DNA of 52,256 nucleotides, from assembly GCA_005805305.1 (NCBI GenBank), contig SYMW01000008.1, positions 1 to 52,256 of the forward strand, written 5' to 3'. The notes under the pieces are model-generated. The model searched no databases. It saw nothing but the letters and a program-made list of their open reading frames with translations, and was not told the origin of the DNA. Shown piece after piece: positions 43,026 to 52,137 of the stretch (the first letter of the stretch is position 1; the number at the start of each line of letters is the position of its first letter). The position numbers and the translations under genes are program-made. The stretch comes from Verrucomicrobiales bacterium (GTDB taxonomy: Bacteria; Verrucomicrobiota; Verrucomicrobiia; Limisphaerales; F1-80-MAGS106).

Positions 43026-44282
43026 TCACGCCGGCAGGTGCGCCGCCAAAAAGTCGGCGATGTGCATGACTTGAGTCGCACGGTTTTTAGCCGACTCAAG
43101 TCCGGCTTTCATCTGCAGCAAGCAGCCCGGATTTGATGTGACAACGATATCCGCCCGGGATTCGAGGATGTGCCCGATCTTCCGGCGACGGAGCCGTCCG
43201 GCCATTTCGGGTTGGGTGAGATTGTAACTCCCCGCGCTGCCGCAGCACACGTCCGATTCCGACATCTCCACGTAGCCGCCGCGGGCCACATGCCGCACGA
43301 GTCTTCTCGGAGCTTCCGTGATTCGTTGGGCATGGGCCAAGTGGCAGGCATCTTGATAAGTGACTCTTCCAAATCGAGGAGGCAGCCAGTCGATGCACTC
43401 CGGCTCAATCATTTCGGACAAATCTCGAGCTTTGGCGGAAAAAGCCATCGCTGACGGCGCCCATCGAGGATCGTTCGAGAGCAATTGGCCGTATTCCTTC
43501 AAAGTGGATCCACACCCGGCCGCATTGATGACCACGGCCTTCAAGTCAGGCGCGTTGAACGAGCCCAGATTATGGGCGGCGCACCGTCTTGCTTCCGCCA
43601 TGTTCCCGCCATGGGCAAAAAGCGCGCCGCAGCAGCCCTGAGCCTCCGGGACGACGACGTCAAAGCCCGCCCTCTGCAACAATCGTATCGTGGACCTGTG
43701 GGTTTCCCTGAACATCACGTCCATGACACATCCAACAACCAACGCGACCGTGCCTCGCGAAGGGTCTCTGGCAGTCTGCGAAAAAGGAGGAAGACTCTCT
43801 TGTGCAGGGCGATGCGGATCGACAAATGCCAGGGGCTCCCGCAAGCCAGCGGGTAGGAATCGATCCATTGCCGCGGCCTTGATCCAACGGGCGGGCGTCA
43901 GGGCAATTTCCATGCGCTCGGGATGCGGCAGAATCCCTTCGATGAACACTTTGGTGAGGAGGGTCTCCATCCACCCCCGCGGAACTGAACGGTTGATGTG
44001 CTCGCGTGTCTCCTCAAGCAGTTCTCCGTAACGCACGCCGCTTGGGCACGCGGCTTCGCAGGCCCGGCATCCCAGGCATGTGTCAATCGCACTCGCGCTG
44101 GCCTCTGTGACCGGCACGGCGCCCTTGTCCATGGCGCGCATCAAGTAAATGCGCCCGCGGGGCGACAGATTTTCATTACCGGTTTCCAAATAAGTCGGGC
44201 ACGACGCCAAGCACAAGCCGCAATGAATGCAGGCGGAAGCTTTGCGGTTGTCGAGAAAACCGCCTGGCCGGTCAGTGTTCAT
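43026..44282 (-). CDS. glcF: Glycolate oxidase iron-sulfur subunit
   Basis: 418 residues. Two 4Fe-4S ferredoxin motifs lie near the N-terminus: Cys18-x2-Cys21-x2-Cys24-x3-Cys28 and Cys69-x2-Cys72-x2-Cys75-x3-Cys79, each followed by Pro. Two CCG domains follow (VVGCVMDVMF to EAQGCCGALFAHGG, and YQDACHLAHAQRI to DVCCGSAGSYNL), as in GlcF and heterodisulfide reductase subunit D-type proteins. It carries electrons from the GlcD/GlcE flavoproteins to the respiratory chain. Its ATG overlaps the glcE stop (ATGA). Gene order glcD-glcE-glcF matches the E. coli operon. Confidence 0.94.
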   Translation of the reverse strand: MNTDRPGGFLDNRKASACIHCGLCLASCPTYLETGNENLSPRGRIYLMRAMDKGAVPVTEASASAIDTCLGCRACEAACPSGVRYGELLEETREHINRSVPRGWMETLLTKVFIEGILPHPERMEIALTPARWIKAAAMDRFLPAGLREPLAFVDPHRPAQESLPPFSQTARDPSRGTVALVVGCVMDVMFRETHRSTIRLLQRAGFDVVVPEAQGCCGALFAHGGNMAEARRCAAHNLGSFNAPDLKAVVINAAGCGSTLKEYGQLLSNDPRWAPSAMAFSAKARDLSEMIEPECIDWLPPRFGRVTYQDACHLAHAQRITEAPRRLVRHVARGGYVEMSESDVCCGSAGSYNLTQPEMAGRLRRRKIGHILESRADIVVTSNPGCLLQMKAGLESAKNRATQVMHIADFLAAHLPA

Positions 44283-45238
44283 AGCAGCGGAGGCAGCGAT
44301 GGTAAAATGTGGTTCGGATCAAACGCCATCTTGGCTCGTGTTTCCAGTCGTGTGCTGGGCGGCTCGTGCCCAGGGTCTCTGATTTCCGCGGTGTAGAGAA
44401 CGCCGTTTCCCGCCCTGGCCAAAAAGGGCATCGAAGCGAGGCCGGCAATCGCTGCCGCCAGGCCCGTGGGAACTACAGACACCCGCCGCGTCATGAGGCG
44501 TGAGCGCGAGATCCAGAAATCGCGGTCGTAAGAAAGGTCCGAAGGCTTCGAAAACCCAAGCGCAGCCGCGTGATGCGCTTGCCACGCCACCTCCGCCTCT
44601 GTTCCGGAGAAGCCCAAGACCACCATCATCCCATTCCCGGACGTCAGGGATGGTCCGCCACGCCAACAATCGATGATGGACGGGCGAAGGCTCGAGCTCC
44701 TAAGGCTGGCGAGGACCGAACTCAGTTCATCGACTGAAGCGCAGTTCTTTCCGAAGAACAGCTCCGCTCGTGGCCGGGGAAGGAGCTTGAAAGTCGCTTC
44801 AACAATGATTCCGAGAGCGCCGCCCGCTCCAATGAAGAGTTTGCCCAAATCGTAGCCGGCCACGTTCTTGACCACTTTTCCCCCGGTACGAATCAAGGAT
44901 CCGTCCGCCAGCGCCACTCGAAGCCCAAGCACATAGTCGCGAGCTTTGCCAAACCCGAACCGCCGCGGTCCATTGAGATCATGATTCAACACGTCGAGCA
45001 CAGTCAGTGTTTCGGGAAGCGCGGGATCCAGGGGAACCCACTGGCCTCGTTCCCCCAATGCGTGTTGCAGAGTGTCCAACCGCATGCCCGATTGAACCGT
45101 GGCGGTGAGATCCTCCGGACAGTGCTCGACGATTCGGTTAAAATGGGACAAGTCCACGCACTCGACCGGGGTCCGCTCGCGCGAAGCCTTGGCGAGTTGA
45201 GTGCCCAGCTCGATCTCGGTCAGGGGTTCGAGTCGCAT
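44279..45238 (-). CDS. glcE: Glycolate oxidase FAD-binding subunit
   Basis: 319 residues from the ATG at 45238, four bases after the glcD stop; the reading frame runs back to 45517 but that part overlaps glcD and does not look like protein. GlcE is shorter than GlcD (about 350 against 490 residues), as here. The FAD-binding half has ALPETLTVLDVLNHDLNGPRR and the glycine-rich TGGKVVKNVAGYDLGKLFIG, typical of the PCMH/FAD-binding-4 fold. Stop and glcF start overlap. It forms the glycolate oxidase complex with GlcD and GlcF. Confidence 0.9.
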   Translation of the reverse strand: MRLEPLTEIELGTQLAKASRERTPVECVDLSHFNRIVEHCPEDLTATVQSGMRLDTLQHALGERGQWVPLDPALPETLTVLDVLNHDLNGPRRFGFGKARDYVLGLRVALADGSLIRTGGKVVKNVAGYDLGKLFIGAGGALGIIVEATFKLLPRPRAELFFGKNCASVDELSSVLASLRSSSLRPSIIDCWRGGPSLTSGNGMMVVLGFSGTEAEVAWQAHHAAALGFSKPSDLSYDRDFWISRSRLMTRRVSVVPTGLAAAIAGLASMPFLARAGNGVLYTAEIRDPGHEPPSTRLETRAKMAFDPNHILPSLPPLL

Positions 45239-45242
45239 GGGA

Positions 45243-46703
45243 TCAAACGGAAATCTGACGGCGAGGCGCGAAATCCATGCAACGTTTGCCATTCGGAAAC
45301 ATTTTGTGAGGATTGCAGCGATGAAGGGGATCGAACATCCGGCGCAACGAGCGCATGGCGTCGAGATCGGGCTGGGAAAATTGTTTCTCCATGAAATCCG
45401 CTTTTTCCACACCGATGCCATGCTCTCCTGACACACTGCCCCCGAGTTCGAGGCAGCGCTCGAGAATCCGGTTCCCCGCCTGGACTGCGCGTTTGACTTC
45501 ATCGGGGTTGGATTCATCGTAGAGAATCAGGGGATGAATGTTGCCATCTCCCGCGTGAAACACGTTGGGAATCCTCAATCCAAATTCCGCGCTGGTGTGC
45601 TGGATGAACCGCATGATCTCGGGCAGTTTCGAGCGCGGCACGACTCCATCCTGAGTCAGAAAATTGGGGCTCAATCGGCCGATGGCGCCAAATGCCCGCT
45701 TGCGGCATTTCCAAAGATCGGCCCTCTCCTTGTCCGTGCGGGCGCGGCGCACTTCGGTGGCGCGATTGGCCTTGCAGAGCCGCTCCACTTCCATCGCCTG
45801 TTGCTCCAATCCCTCCTCGAGCCCGTCAAGTTCCACGATCAGCAACGCTCCCGCATCCAGGGGGAACCCGAAATGGTAGGCGGCTTCAACCGCCTGGGTG
45901 ATGAGCTGATCCATCATTTCAAGTGCCGCCGGCACAATCCCCGAAGCGATGATGTCGCTGACGGCTTGGCTGGCATCATCGACGGAAGCAAACACGCCCA
46001 GGAGGGTTCGCCAAGACTGGGGAATTTGGCTCAAATTCACAACGACGCGGGTGACGATGCCAAACATGCCTTCGGAGCCGATCACGGCGCCGCGAAGATC
46101 AAGACCGCCTGTCTCCTCCCCTCCTTCCAGAGTCGTTCCCAGCCACACGATCTCACCGTCTGGGAGGACCATCTCCAAACCAAGCACATGATTGGTCGTG
46201 ACCCCGTATTTCAGCGTGTGCGGCCCGCCGGAATTTGTGGCGACATTCCCTCCGATCGTGCAAGCCGTTTGGCTCGATGGATCGGGAGCGTAAAGGAGGC
46301 CTGCCGAACGTACCGCGTTGGTGATCCAAATGTTGACGCAGCCGGCTTCCACGAGCGCTCTTCGATTTTCCAAATCAACCTGCTGCACCTGGTTCATCCG
46401 CGTCAAAGAGATGACCACCGCGTTTTCTATCGGGAGGATGGCGCCGCTCAAATTCGTGCCCGCGCCCCGGGGGATGAAGGGGGCCTGGTGCTTGTTGCAG
46501 CAGCGAACGATCTCCGCCACTTCAAACGGGGAATTTGGCAAGACCACGATCGATGGAATTTTCTTCTCAAGAGTGTAGGCATCGCATTCATACACAAGCA
46601 ATTCCAAGGGATCGGAGAGGATTTGAGGGCTCCCGAGGATCAGCCGCAAATCCGCCAACAGAGCCGATTCATCCTGTGTTGCGCGGTGCATGCCCAGCTT
46701 CAT
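45243..46703 (-). CDS. glcD: Glycolate oxidase subunit, FAD-linked
   Basis: 486 residues from the ATG at 46703; an upstream in-frame start at 46730 would add nine. The FAD-binding-4 domain shows RGAGTNLSGA, PDPSSQTACTIGGNVATNSGG and GAVIGSEGMFGIVTRV. The C-terminal FAD-oxidase domain has NVFHAGDGNIHPLILYD (metal-binding His) and GGSVSGEHGIGVEKADFM. It oxidises glycolate (or D-lactate) to glyoxylate (or pyruvate) with GlcE and GlcF. The aminotransferase diverging 90 bp upstream uses glyoxylate, which supports the glycolate role over D-lactate. Confidence 0.94.
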   Translation of the reverse strand: MKLGMHRATQDESALLADLRLILGSPQILSDPLELLVYECDAYTLEKKIPSIVVLPNSPFEVAEIVRCCNKHQAPFIPRGAGTNLSGAILPIENAVVISLTRMNQVQQVDLENRRALVEAGCVNIWITNAVRSAGLLYAPDPSSQTACTIGGNVATNSGGPHTLKYGVTTNHVLGLEMVLPDGEIVWLGTTLEGGEETGGLDLRGAVIGSEGMFGIVTRVVVNLSQIPQSWRTLLGVFASVDDASQAVSDIIASGIVPAALEMMDQLITQAVEAAYHFGFPLDAGALLIVELDGLEEGLEQQAMEVERLCKANRATEVRRARTDKERADLWKCRKRAFGAIGRLSPNFLTQDGVVPRSKLPEIMRFIQHTSAEFGLRIPNVFHAGDGNIHPLILYDESNPDEVKRAVQAGNRILERCLELGGSVSGEHGIGVEKADFMEKQFSQPDLDAMRSLRRMFDPLHRCNPHKMFPNGKRCMDFAPRRQISV

Positions 46704-46793
46704 AAAGCCCCGCGAATTATTTGGCCACACCTTTATTCCGGGCCTTGGGACTTTCTATTGCCGCACGCCGCGAGGTTGGTCTAAGTTTTCAGA

Positions 46794-47954
46794 ATGATAT
46801 CGATCAACCCTTTCAATCCACCGTCGCGCTTGCTGATGGGCCCCGGCCCGAGCGACGTGCCTCCTTCGGTTTTATTATCGATGGCTCGCCCCGTTTTGGG
46901 CCACCTCGACCCCGTCTTTGTCGGGATGATGGAGGAACTGAAAGGGATGCTGCGCGAGGTCTATCAAACGGCCAACGACATGACATTCCCGGTCAGCGGC
47001 ACCGGCAGCGCCGGGATGGAGTTTTGCCTGGTGAATCTGATCGAACCGGGCGATGAAGTGATCATTGGTGTCAATGGAGTCTTCGGAACTCGCATGGCGG
47101 ACGTGGCGAGCCGCTGCGGAGCGAAAGTGATCAAAGTCGAATCGCCCTGGGGCACGATCATCACGCCGGAACAGATCGCCCAAGCCCTGGTTGGGCGAAA
47201 CCCCAAACTGGTGGCCGTGGTGCACGCTGAAACCTCCACCGGCGCGCTGACACCCGTGGAAGAAATCTCGCGGCTGTCGCGCGAGGCGGGAGCGCTCTTC
47301 GTTCTGGATGCCGTCACTTCGCTCGCGGGCTGCCCCGTGCGGATCGACGCCTGGGGAGTGGACGCGGTCTATAGCGGCACGCAAAAATGCTTGAGCTGCC
47401 CCCCCGGGCTGTCGCCGGTATCCATGAGTGCCCGCGCCGTGGAAACCGCGGCTCGTCGCAAATCCAAAGTCCAGAGCTGGTATCTGGACGTGAACCTGCT
47501 GGCGGCTTATTGGGGCCAAGACAGGGTCTACCATCACACGGCTCCCATCTCCATGAATTACGCCCTGCACGAAGCGCTCCGGCTCGTCCTGGCGGAGGGC
47601 CTCGAATCGAGATGGCGCAGACATGAGCAAAACCACGGCATGCTCAAGCGCGCTCTGGAAGCCATGGGCCTCTCGTTCGCCGCGCAACCAGGTCATCAAC
47701 TGTGGCAACTGAACGCCATCAGCGTGCCCGAAGGGATTGAAGAATCCGTCGTCCGCCGCCGCTTGCTCCTTGAGGACGGCATAGAGATTGGCGCTGGCTT
47801 GGGGCCGTTGAAAGGCAAGATCTGGCGCGTCGGCCTGATGGGCGCCACGTCCACGGGAGCAAACGTGCGCCGGTTTGTGGCGGCTTTCGGCCGGATTTTG
47901 AAAGACTGCGGAAACCGCTGCGACGTGGCGGCCGCCCTCAAAGAGTGCGCTTGA
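46794..47954 (+). CDS. Alanine-glyoxylate aminotransferase (class V)
   Basis: 386 residues. Class V PLP fold: LLMGPGPSDVPPSVL at the start, SGTGSAGMEFCLVN binding the phosphate, VLDAVTSLAG with Asp172, and SGTQKCLSCPPGL with the Schiff-base Lys198. Signatures fit alanine- or serine-glyoxylate aminotransferase. It converts glyoxylate to glycine, the next step after the glycolate oxidase encoded on the other strand. The 90-bp divergent spacer must hold both promoters; I see no strong -35/-10 pair in it. Final residues (KECA) lie 60 bp from the histone-deacetylase-like gene, which converges. Confidence 0.92.
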   Translation: MISINPFNPPSRLLMGPGPSDVPPSVLLSMARPVLGHLDPVFVGMMEELKGMLREVYQTANDMTFPVSGTGSAGMEFCLVNLIEPGDEVIIGVNGVFGTRMADVASRCGAKVIKVESPWGTIITPEQIAQALVGRNPKLVAVVHAETSTGALTPVEEISRLSREAGALFVLDAVTSLAGCPVRIDAWGVDAVYSGTQKCLSCPPGLSPVSMSARAVETAARRKSKVQSWYLDVNLLAAYWGQDRVYHHTAPISMNYALHEALRLVLAEGLESRWRRHEQNHGMLKRALEAMGLSFAAQPGHQLWQLNAISVPEGIEESVVRRRLLLEDGIEIGAGLGPLKGKIWRVGLMGATSTGANVRRFVAAFGRILKDCGNRCDVAAALKECA

Positions 47955-48014
47955 TCCTCAGGGCAATCCCGTCGGCGCCCCTGAAAATTGGAGGCGTCAG
48001 TGGGTACGACCCTC

Positions 48015-48881
48015 TTATTTTGAGGAAACACCGCGGAGATAAGAAAGGATCAATTCGGGCAATTGGGTGCTGTAACCCCCTTCCAAAACGCTCAGCATGG
48101 GAATGCCGAGTTTTGCCAGGGATTTGCCGATCCACTCGAAGTCCTCGGCCTCAAGGGTTTCCTGGGCCAGCGGATCGCGTGCGTAGGCATCGAACCCGGC
48201 GGAGACAAGAATGAGCGCGGGTTTGGCGGCGGACATGCCCGCGATGGCTTTTCCAATGATCTTGCGATAATCCTCGCGAGGGGTGCGGGGAGGGACGGGA
48301 AAATTAAAGCAGTTCTTGCCCACGTCGGAAGTGCCCGTTCCAGGATAGCACGGGTGTTGGTGGATGGAGTAAAACGAGGTGTTGGGGTGGTTCAGCAAGA
48401 TGGCCTCCGTTCCGTTTCCGTGGTGCACGTCGAAATCGAACACGGCCACGCTTTTCGAGCCGGTTTCAAGCGCCTCGAGAGCCGCCACGGCGATGGAGTT
48501 GAAGTAGCAAAAGCCCATTGCGTGATTCCGCGTGGCATGATGGCCGGGGGGGCGCAGAAGGCTCAACGAAGGCTCCCCGGCGCGCGCGCAATTCAAGGCC
48601 CGCAATGCGCCCCCCACGCTGCGTTTGGCGTGGATAAAGATGTCCGGATGATTCGGAGTGTCATTATCGAATGGATCACGGGCGGCTTTCACCTGAGCCA
48701 CATGCTCCGCCGTGTGAGCCCGCAAGATGGTTTTCTCGGGCGCCTCGCTCGGCTCCAGCCACTCCAGCGCGAGTTCGGTCTGGGTCTTTAGGTGATCGAC
48801 GGTCCTCGAAATCCTCGCCGGCCTTTCGGGATGTCCCGGCGATTGATAAGTCGTGCAGTCTTTGTGCGTGATGATTTTCAT
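48015..48881 (-). CDS. Histone-deacetylase-family amidohydrolase (acetylpolyamine/acetoin-utilisation type)
   Basis: 288 residues. The zinc-dependent deacetylase motifs are complete: LRPPGHHATR (paired catalytic His), MGFCYFNSIAVAA, DFDVHHGNGTEAI (Asp and His zinc ligands), SAGFDAYARDPL (third ligand Asp) and LEGGYS. Bacterial members remove acetyl groups from polyamines, short-chain acyl amides or protein lysines; the substrate cannot be chosen here. No signal peptide, so cytoplasmic. It is the last gene of a run with an MFS transporter and a Tat TIM-barrel protein, starting 21 bp after the latter. Confidence 0.92.
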   Translation of the reverse strand: MKIITHKDCTTYQSPGHPERPARISRTVDHLKTQTELALEWLEPSEAPEKTILRAHTAEHVAQVKAARDPFDNDTPNHPDIFIHAKRSVGGALRALNCARAGEPSLSLLRPPGHHATRNHAMGFCYFNSIAVAALEALETGSKSVAVFDFDVHHGNGTEAILLNHPNTSFYSIHQHPCYPGTGTSDVGKNCFNFPVPPRTPREDYRKIIGKAIAGMSAAKPALILVSAGFDAYARDPLAQETLEAEDFEWIGKSLAKLGIPMLSVLEGGYSTQLPELILSYLRGVSSK

Positions 48882-48902
48882 CGAGAACTCCGTCGGTGGC
48901 CG

Positions 48903-49880
48903 CTATCGCGCGATCTCGCCACGAATTCTTTCAAGCAATCTCCGCGTGGCCCAAACACCCTCGAGCTCGCTGAGATTCCGGCCTTCGTATTCTATCCCCA
49001 CGTACCCATGATAACCGGCCTTGAGCACGATCTTCAACATCCGTCGATAATCCGTGTGGATCTCGTTGCCGTTGAAGTCAAAATCATGCGACTTGGCGCT
49101 CACGGCCTTGGCAAAGGGCATCATTTCCTCCACCCCCTTATAGCGGTCGTAAACCTTGCCGTTCCCGAGGTCGAAATTGCCAAAGTCAGGAAGCGTGCCG
49201 CAGTTCGGCAAGTTCACGAGCTTCATGACGCCGGCAAGCCAGCTCCCGTTTGACGAGAGGCGTCCATGGTTCTCCACGAGGCAGTTCAAACCGAGCGTCG
49301 AACAGTATTGGGAAAGCTGGGTCAGGCCGTCGGCGGCTCGCTTTTGCTGGTCCTCGAAACTGCCGACTCCTCGAGTTTCCGCGTTGACTCGGATGGAATG
49401 GCATCCAAGAAACTTCGCGGCGTCGGCCCATTTGCGATGGTTCTCCACCGCTCGCGCGATTCTCTTGGCATCCGTATCGCCCAGATAGCCTTCGTCATCG
49501 CACATGATGAGCAGTATTCTGACCCCCTCGCCATCAGCTCGGCTCTTGAACTCGGCGAGATAGCGTCGATCCCGGGCCCGGTTCTTGAAGAACTGATTGA
49601 CGAGCTCGATGGCGTCCACGCCGCACATGAGCTTCGCCGTTTGTGGGAACTGCATGTGGGTCGTGCGGTTCGCAAGGAGAGACCGGTGAAACGACCATTC
49701 GGCGAGGGATATCTGAAAAGGCTCCTGGCGTTGAGCCATTAAAGACGTTCGCCAACCAACGGCGGTGGAGGCCAGAGCGACTGTCGAATGGGCCAAAAAC
49801 GAGCGCCGATCCAGTGTGCCCCCAACGCCGACTCGCGTCCTCGGGCGAGTCTTCGGGTTCAATTGCGGTTGCGTGTTCAA
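48903..49880 (-). CDS. Tat-exported TIM-barrel sugar isomerase/epimerase-like protein
   Basis: 325 residues from a TTG start (49880); no ATG or GTG occurs before the conserved region. The N-terminus has a Tat signal, LDRRSFLAHSTVALASTAVG. The body is an AP-endonuclease-2/xylose-isomerase-like barrel (PF01261): AEWSFHRSLL, CGVDAIELVNQFF, LLIMCDDEGYLG, IRVNAETRG, CLVENHGRLSSNG with the metal-binding Glu, DFGNFDLG, KSHDFDFNG and GYVGIEYEG with a second Glu. Metal ligands thus look intact. Periplasmic location is inferred from the signal. The MFS gene ends 21 bp upstream. Confidence 0.87.
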   Translation of the reverse strand: MNTQPQLNPKTRPRTRVGVGGTLDRRSFLAHSTVALASTAVGWRTSLMAQRQEPFQISLAEWSFHRSLLANRTTHMQFPQTAKLMCGVDAIELVNQFFKNRARDRRYLAEFKSRADGEGVRILLIMCDDEGYLGDTDAKRIARAVENHRKWADAAKFLGCHSIRVNAETRGVGSFEDQQKRAADGLTQLSQYCSTLGLNCLVENHGRLSSNGSWLAGVMKLVNLPNCGTLPDFGNFDLGNGKVYDRYKGVEEMMPFAKAVSAKSHDFDFNGNEIHTDYRRMLKIVLKAGYHGYVGIEYEGRNLSELEGVWATRRLLERIRGEIAR

Positions 49881-49901
49881 CAGGCGCGGTGGTTTCGCCG
49901 A

Positions 49902-51221
49902 TCAATGCGCGGGCGCCGAACCTCCTCCGGCGGCTTGGGGCGCCTTCTTGGAAGGCGGATGGAAAAACAGCGCCAGCGCGATCGCCGCGATGAGAGCCGT
50001 CGCACAGGGCAGGAGGAACAATCCCTTAAAATCCGTGACGCCGTTTGTGGTGAACATATTTTGCAGCAACCACGGACAAATGGAATTAGCCACCAGCGCC
50101 CCGACCCCCAAAATCATGACGTTAAACAGCCCCTGCGCGCTCGAACGCACGTCCTTGGGAAAGTGTTCGTCCACGAAGATGTACACCGTGGCAAAGAAGA
50201 AGGCGTAACAAATTCCGTGAAGGACGTTCACCAGGACGATGAGCGCTTTGTGCTCGGGGAGAAACGCGAACACGGCAAACCTGCCCGCATGCCCCAGGAT
50301 CCCAATGACCATCGTCTTCTTCCAACCAAGCGCCTTCAGGCAGGCGCCCAGGACGAACATGGTCGCAATTTCAGCCAGTTGTCCGATGCTCATGACGGGC
50401 ATGATCCAGTTGCCGGGAATCCCCACTTGCGCACTCCCCAGAAAAGTGCCAGTCCAGTTAAAATAGCAGTTGTGGACGAAGGCATCCACGAACGTAATGA
50501 TCCATAGAATGAGGACGAAGGGATGCTTCAACAGCCGCGTCGCCTCAAGCCAAGCCAGGCTTTCCGACCCCTTCGAAGCCGGCTTCGGCGGAGTGTGCGG
50601 CAGGATCAAACTGAAGAGCGCCAGCAGAATGGAGGCAACTCCCGCGACGATGAACGTCCATTTCGTTGCCTGTTGCAATGCGGGCCCGGTCAATCCGGAA
50701 GCCAGCACGGTTCCAAGCCATTCGACGAACCCATTCGGATTCGCGGCATTCACTTTTCCCCAGTCAACGAGAATAAAAGTGAACGGCCAGGCAGCCAATA
50801 TCCATCCGATCGTGCCTCCCATGCGGATAATCCCGAATTCGTTCTGGGGATCCTTCATGTTCGCGAACGCAATCGAATTAGTGATGGAAATCGTGGGCAC
50901 GTAAAGGAGGCAGTGGACAAGCATGAGCAGGAAGAATGGCCAAAATGTATTGACGAAGCCCAATCCGAGCATTGCCACGCCTCCCACCAAATGGCTGAAA
51001 GCGAGGAACTTCTCAGCCGCGAAATTTCGATCCGCGAACTGGTTGCTGAAAAACATGCCCACGATGGCGGCGACGGGAAAAGCGTTCAAAATGAATGCCT
51101 GTTCCGTCGGCGAGAACCCCAAGCTCGGCAAGTAGCCGAAAATAAGGGGCAGCCAAGCGCCCCAAATAAAAAACTCCAGGACCATCATGAGGAAAAGCTT
51201 CAGTCGAATAGTTTGATTCAT
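49902..51221 (-). CDS. MFS transporter, nucleoside:H+ symporter-like
   Basis: 439 residues from the ATG at 51221; the frame runs on to 51479 but the extra part has no transporter character. Twelve hydrophobic segments are visible. MMVLEFFIWGAWLPLIFGYLP, FSNQFADRNFAAEKFLAFSH and the middle block GIIRMGGTIGWILAAW resemble the nucleoside:H+ symporter (NupG/LacY-like, PF03825) group. Membranes: inner. PVC members of this group are often found beside sugar-isomerase and dehydrogenase genes, so a sugar or nucleoside substrate is plausible. First gene of the three-gene unit. Confidence 0.82.
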   Translation of the reverse strand: MNQTIRLKLFLMMVLEFFIWGAWLPLIFGYLPSLGFSPTEQAFILNAFPVAAIVGMFFSNQFADRNFAAEKFLAFSHLVGGVAMLGLGFVNTFWPFFLLMLVHCLLYVPTISITNSIAFANMKDPQNEFGIIRMGGTIGWILAAWPFTFILVDWGKVNAANPNGFVEWLGTVLASGLTGPALQQATKWTFIVAGVASILLALFSLILPHTPPKPASKGSESLAWLEATRLLKHPFVLILWIITFVDAFVHNCYFNWTGTFLGSAQVGIPGNWIMPVMSIGQLAEIATMFVLGACLKALGWKKTMVIGILGHAGRFAVFAFLPEHKALIVLVNVLHGICYAFFFATVYIFVDEHFPKDVRSSAQGLFNVMILGVGALVANSICPWLLQNMFTTNGVTDFKGLFLLPCATALIAAIALALFFHPPSKKAPQAAGGGSAPAH

Positions 51222-51732
51222 AGGCTGTGGGCGCATGCTAGTGGACTTCGCCCCAGGGAGGCAAGACAGGAACTCACGACGCTGCGCGGGGCAGTGCATC
51301 CGCAGGTTGACGGTGAATTTGGCTGGCAGCCCGGAGCGCGGTTGTGTGCGAGGCACCAGCCGCAGCAGGTTTGGCGTGATAGCGAGCCTGAGATGCTGCT
51401 GCGACTGGCTTTCAGCACAGTCGCGCTCCACCGACAACTCGCGGATGCACCATGCGCGGGGTTCCGCTCGTGAAAGCACCGGCGAACCATCCCCGAAGGC
51501 TCAAGGCTGGCTCTTTGGGAAACAACCGCCTGGTGTTGCGTATCGCGGAGAATCCGGGGAAGTTTATACAGAAATCTGCGGAGATTGAGTATGGGTCGAA
51601 GGGAGTGGCGTTGGATTTTTCGCGCTGAACAGCTCCGTCAGAAGCGTTGGCCGCGCGACAGTGGGGCCGCCCCAATTTCTTTGCTGCTAAGGAGGGCTCA
51701 AAGTTCTCCGACCGCCCGTTCAACCTTGGACC
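51222..51732. other. Gene-free region with a copy of the intron-junction sequence
   Basis: No gene I would support. The sequence CACCGACAACTCGCGGATGCA at 51429-51449 is identical over 21 bases to the minus-strand sequence beside the group II intron (52137-52117). The rest is non-coding by inspection, with short frames on both strands that match no family. Confidence 0.6.
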
Positions 51733-51890
51733 TTAAAACGGCAGCTGAACCCATTGAAGATGCGCAACAGCCTGGATGACAAAGGCTTGAGGAAGAGGGA
51801 GGCATATCCCTTGTGGATCTGGCGAGTGATTCGGAAAGATTTTATCGCCAGGATCTTGCGAAGATTCACCATGGGCAACTGCCGTTTTAT
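51733..51890 (+). repeat. TIR element copy D (MITE-like)
   Basis: 158 bp from TTAAAACGGCAGCTG to CAACTGCCGTTTTA, preceded by CC as in copy A. Internally it differs from copy C by scattered substitutions and no large indel. It ends 16 bases before a GGAGGC-TCT-GCCTCC hairpin. Confidence 0.85.
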
Positions 51891-52137
51891 GGTTGGAGGC
51901 TCTGCCTCCTTGTGCTGCCGGTTGGGATGTTGCCAGCCCCAACCAGAGTTCTCCCAGCTTACCTTCGTTTCCCGTCCCGTCGTGTCACCCTCGCTAACCC
52001 CGCCGGAATCAACAGCGCCAAGGCGACGATTTGATGACGATGCGTGGCTGCCTTCGCCGTCTAGGTGGCGGCTTGGCTTACCGGATCTAGCCATTTCGAG
52101 TTTGAAATGGTGATGTTGCATCCGCGAGTTGTCGGTG
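51891..52137. other. Gene-free interval between repeat copy D and the intron
   Basis: No gene. It contains the hairpin GGAGGC-TCT-GCCTCC right after copy D and a second one, CCATTTC-GAGTTT-GAAATGG, at 52091-52110. The last 21 bases (52117-52137) are the 3' flank of the intron on the minus strand. Confidence 0.5.

Noticed and set aside
51222-51479. N-terminal extension of the MFS gene
   Set aside because: The residues are unlike any transporter leader, and the ATG at 51221 begins a standard first helix.
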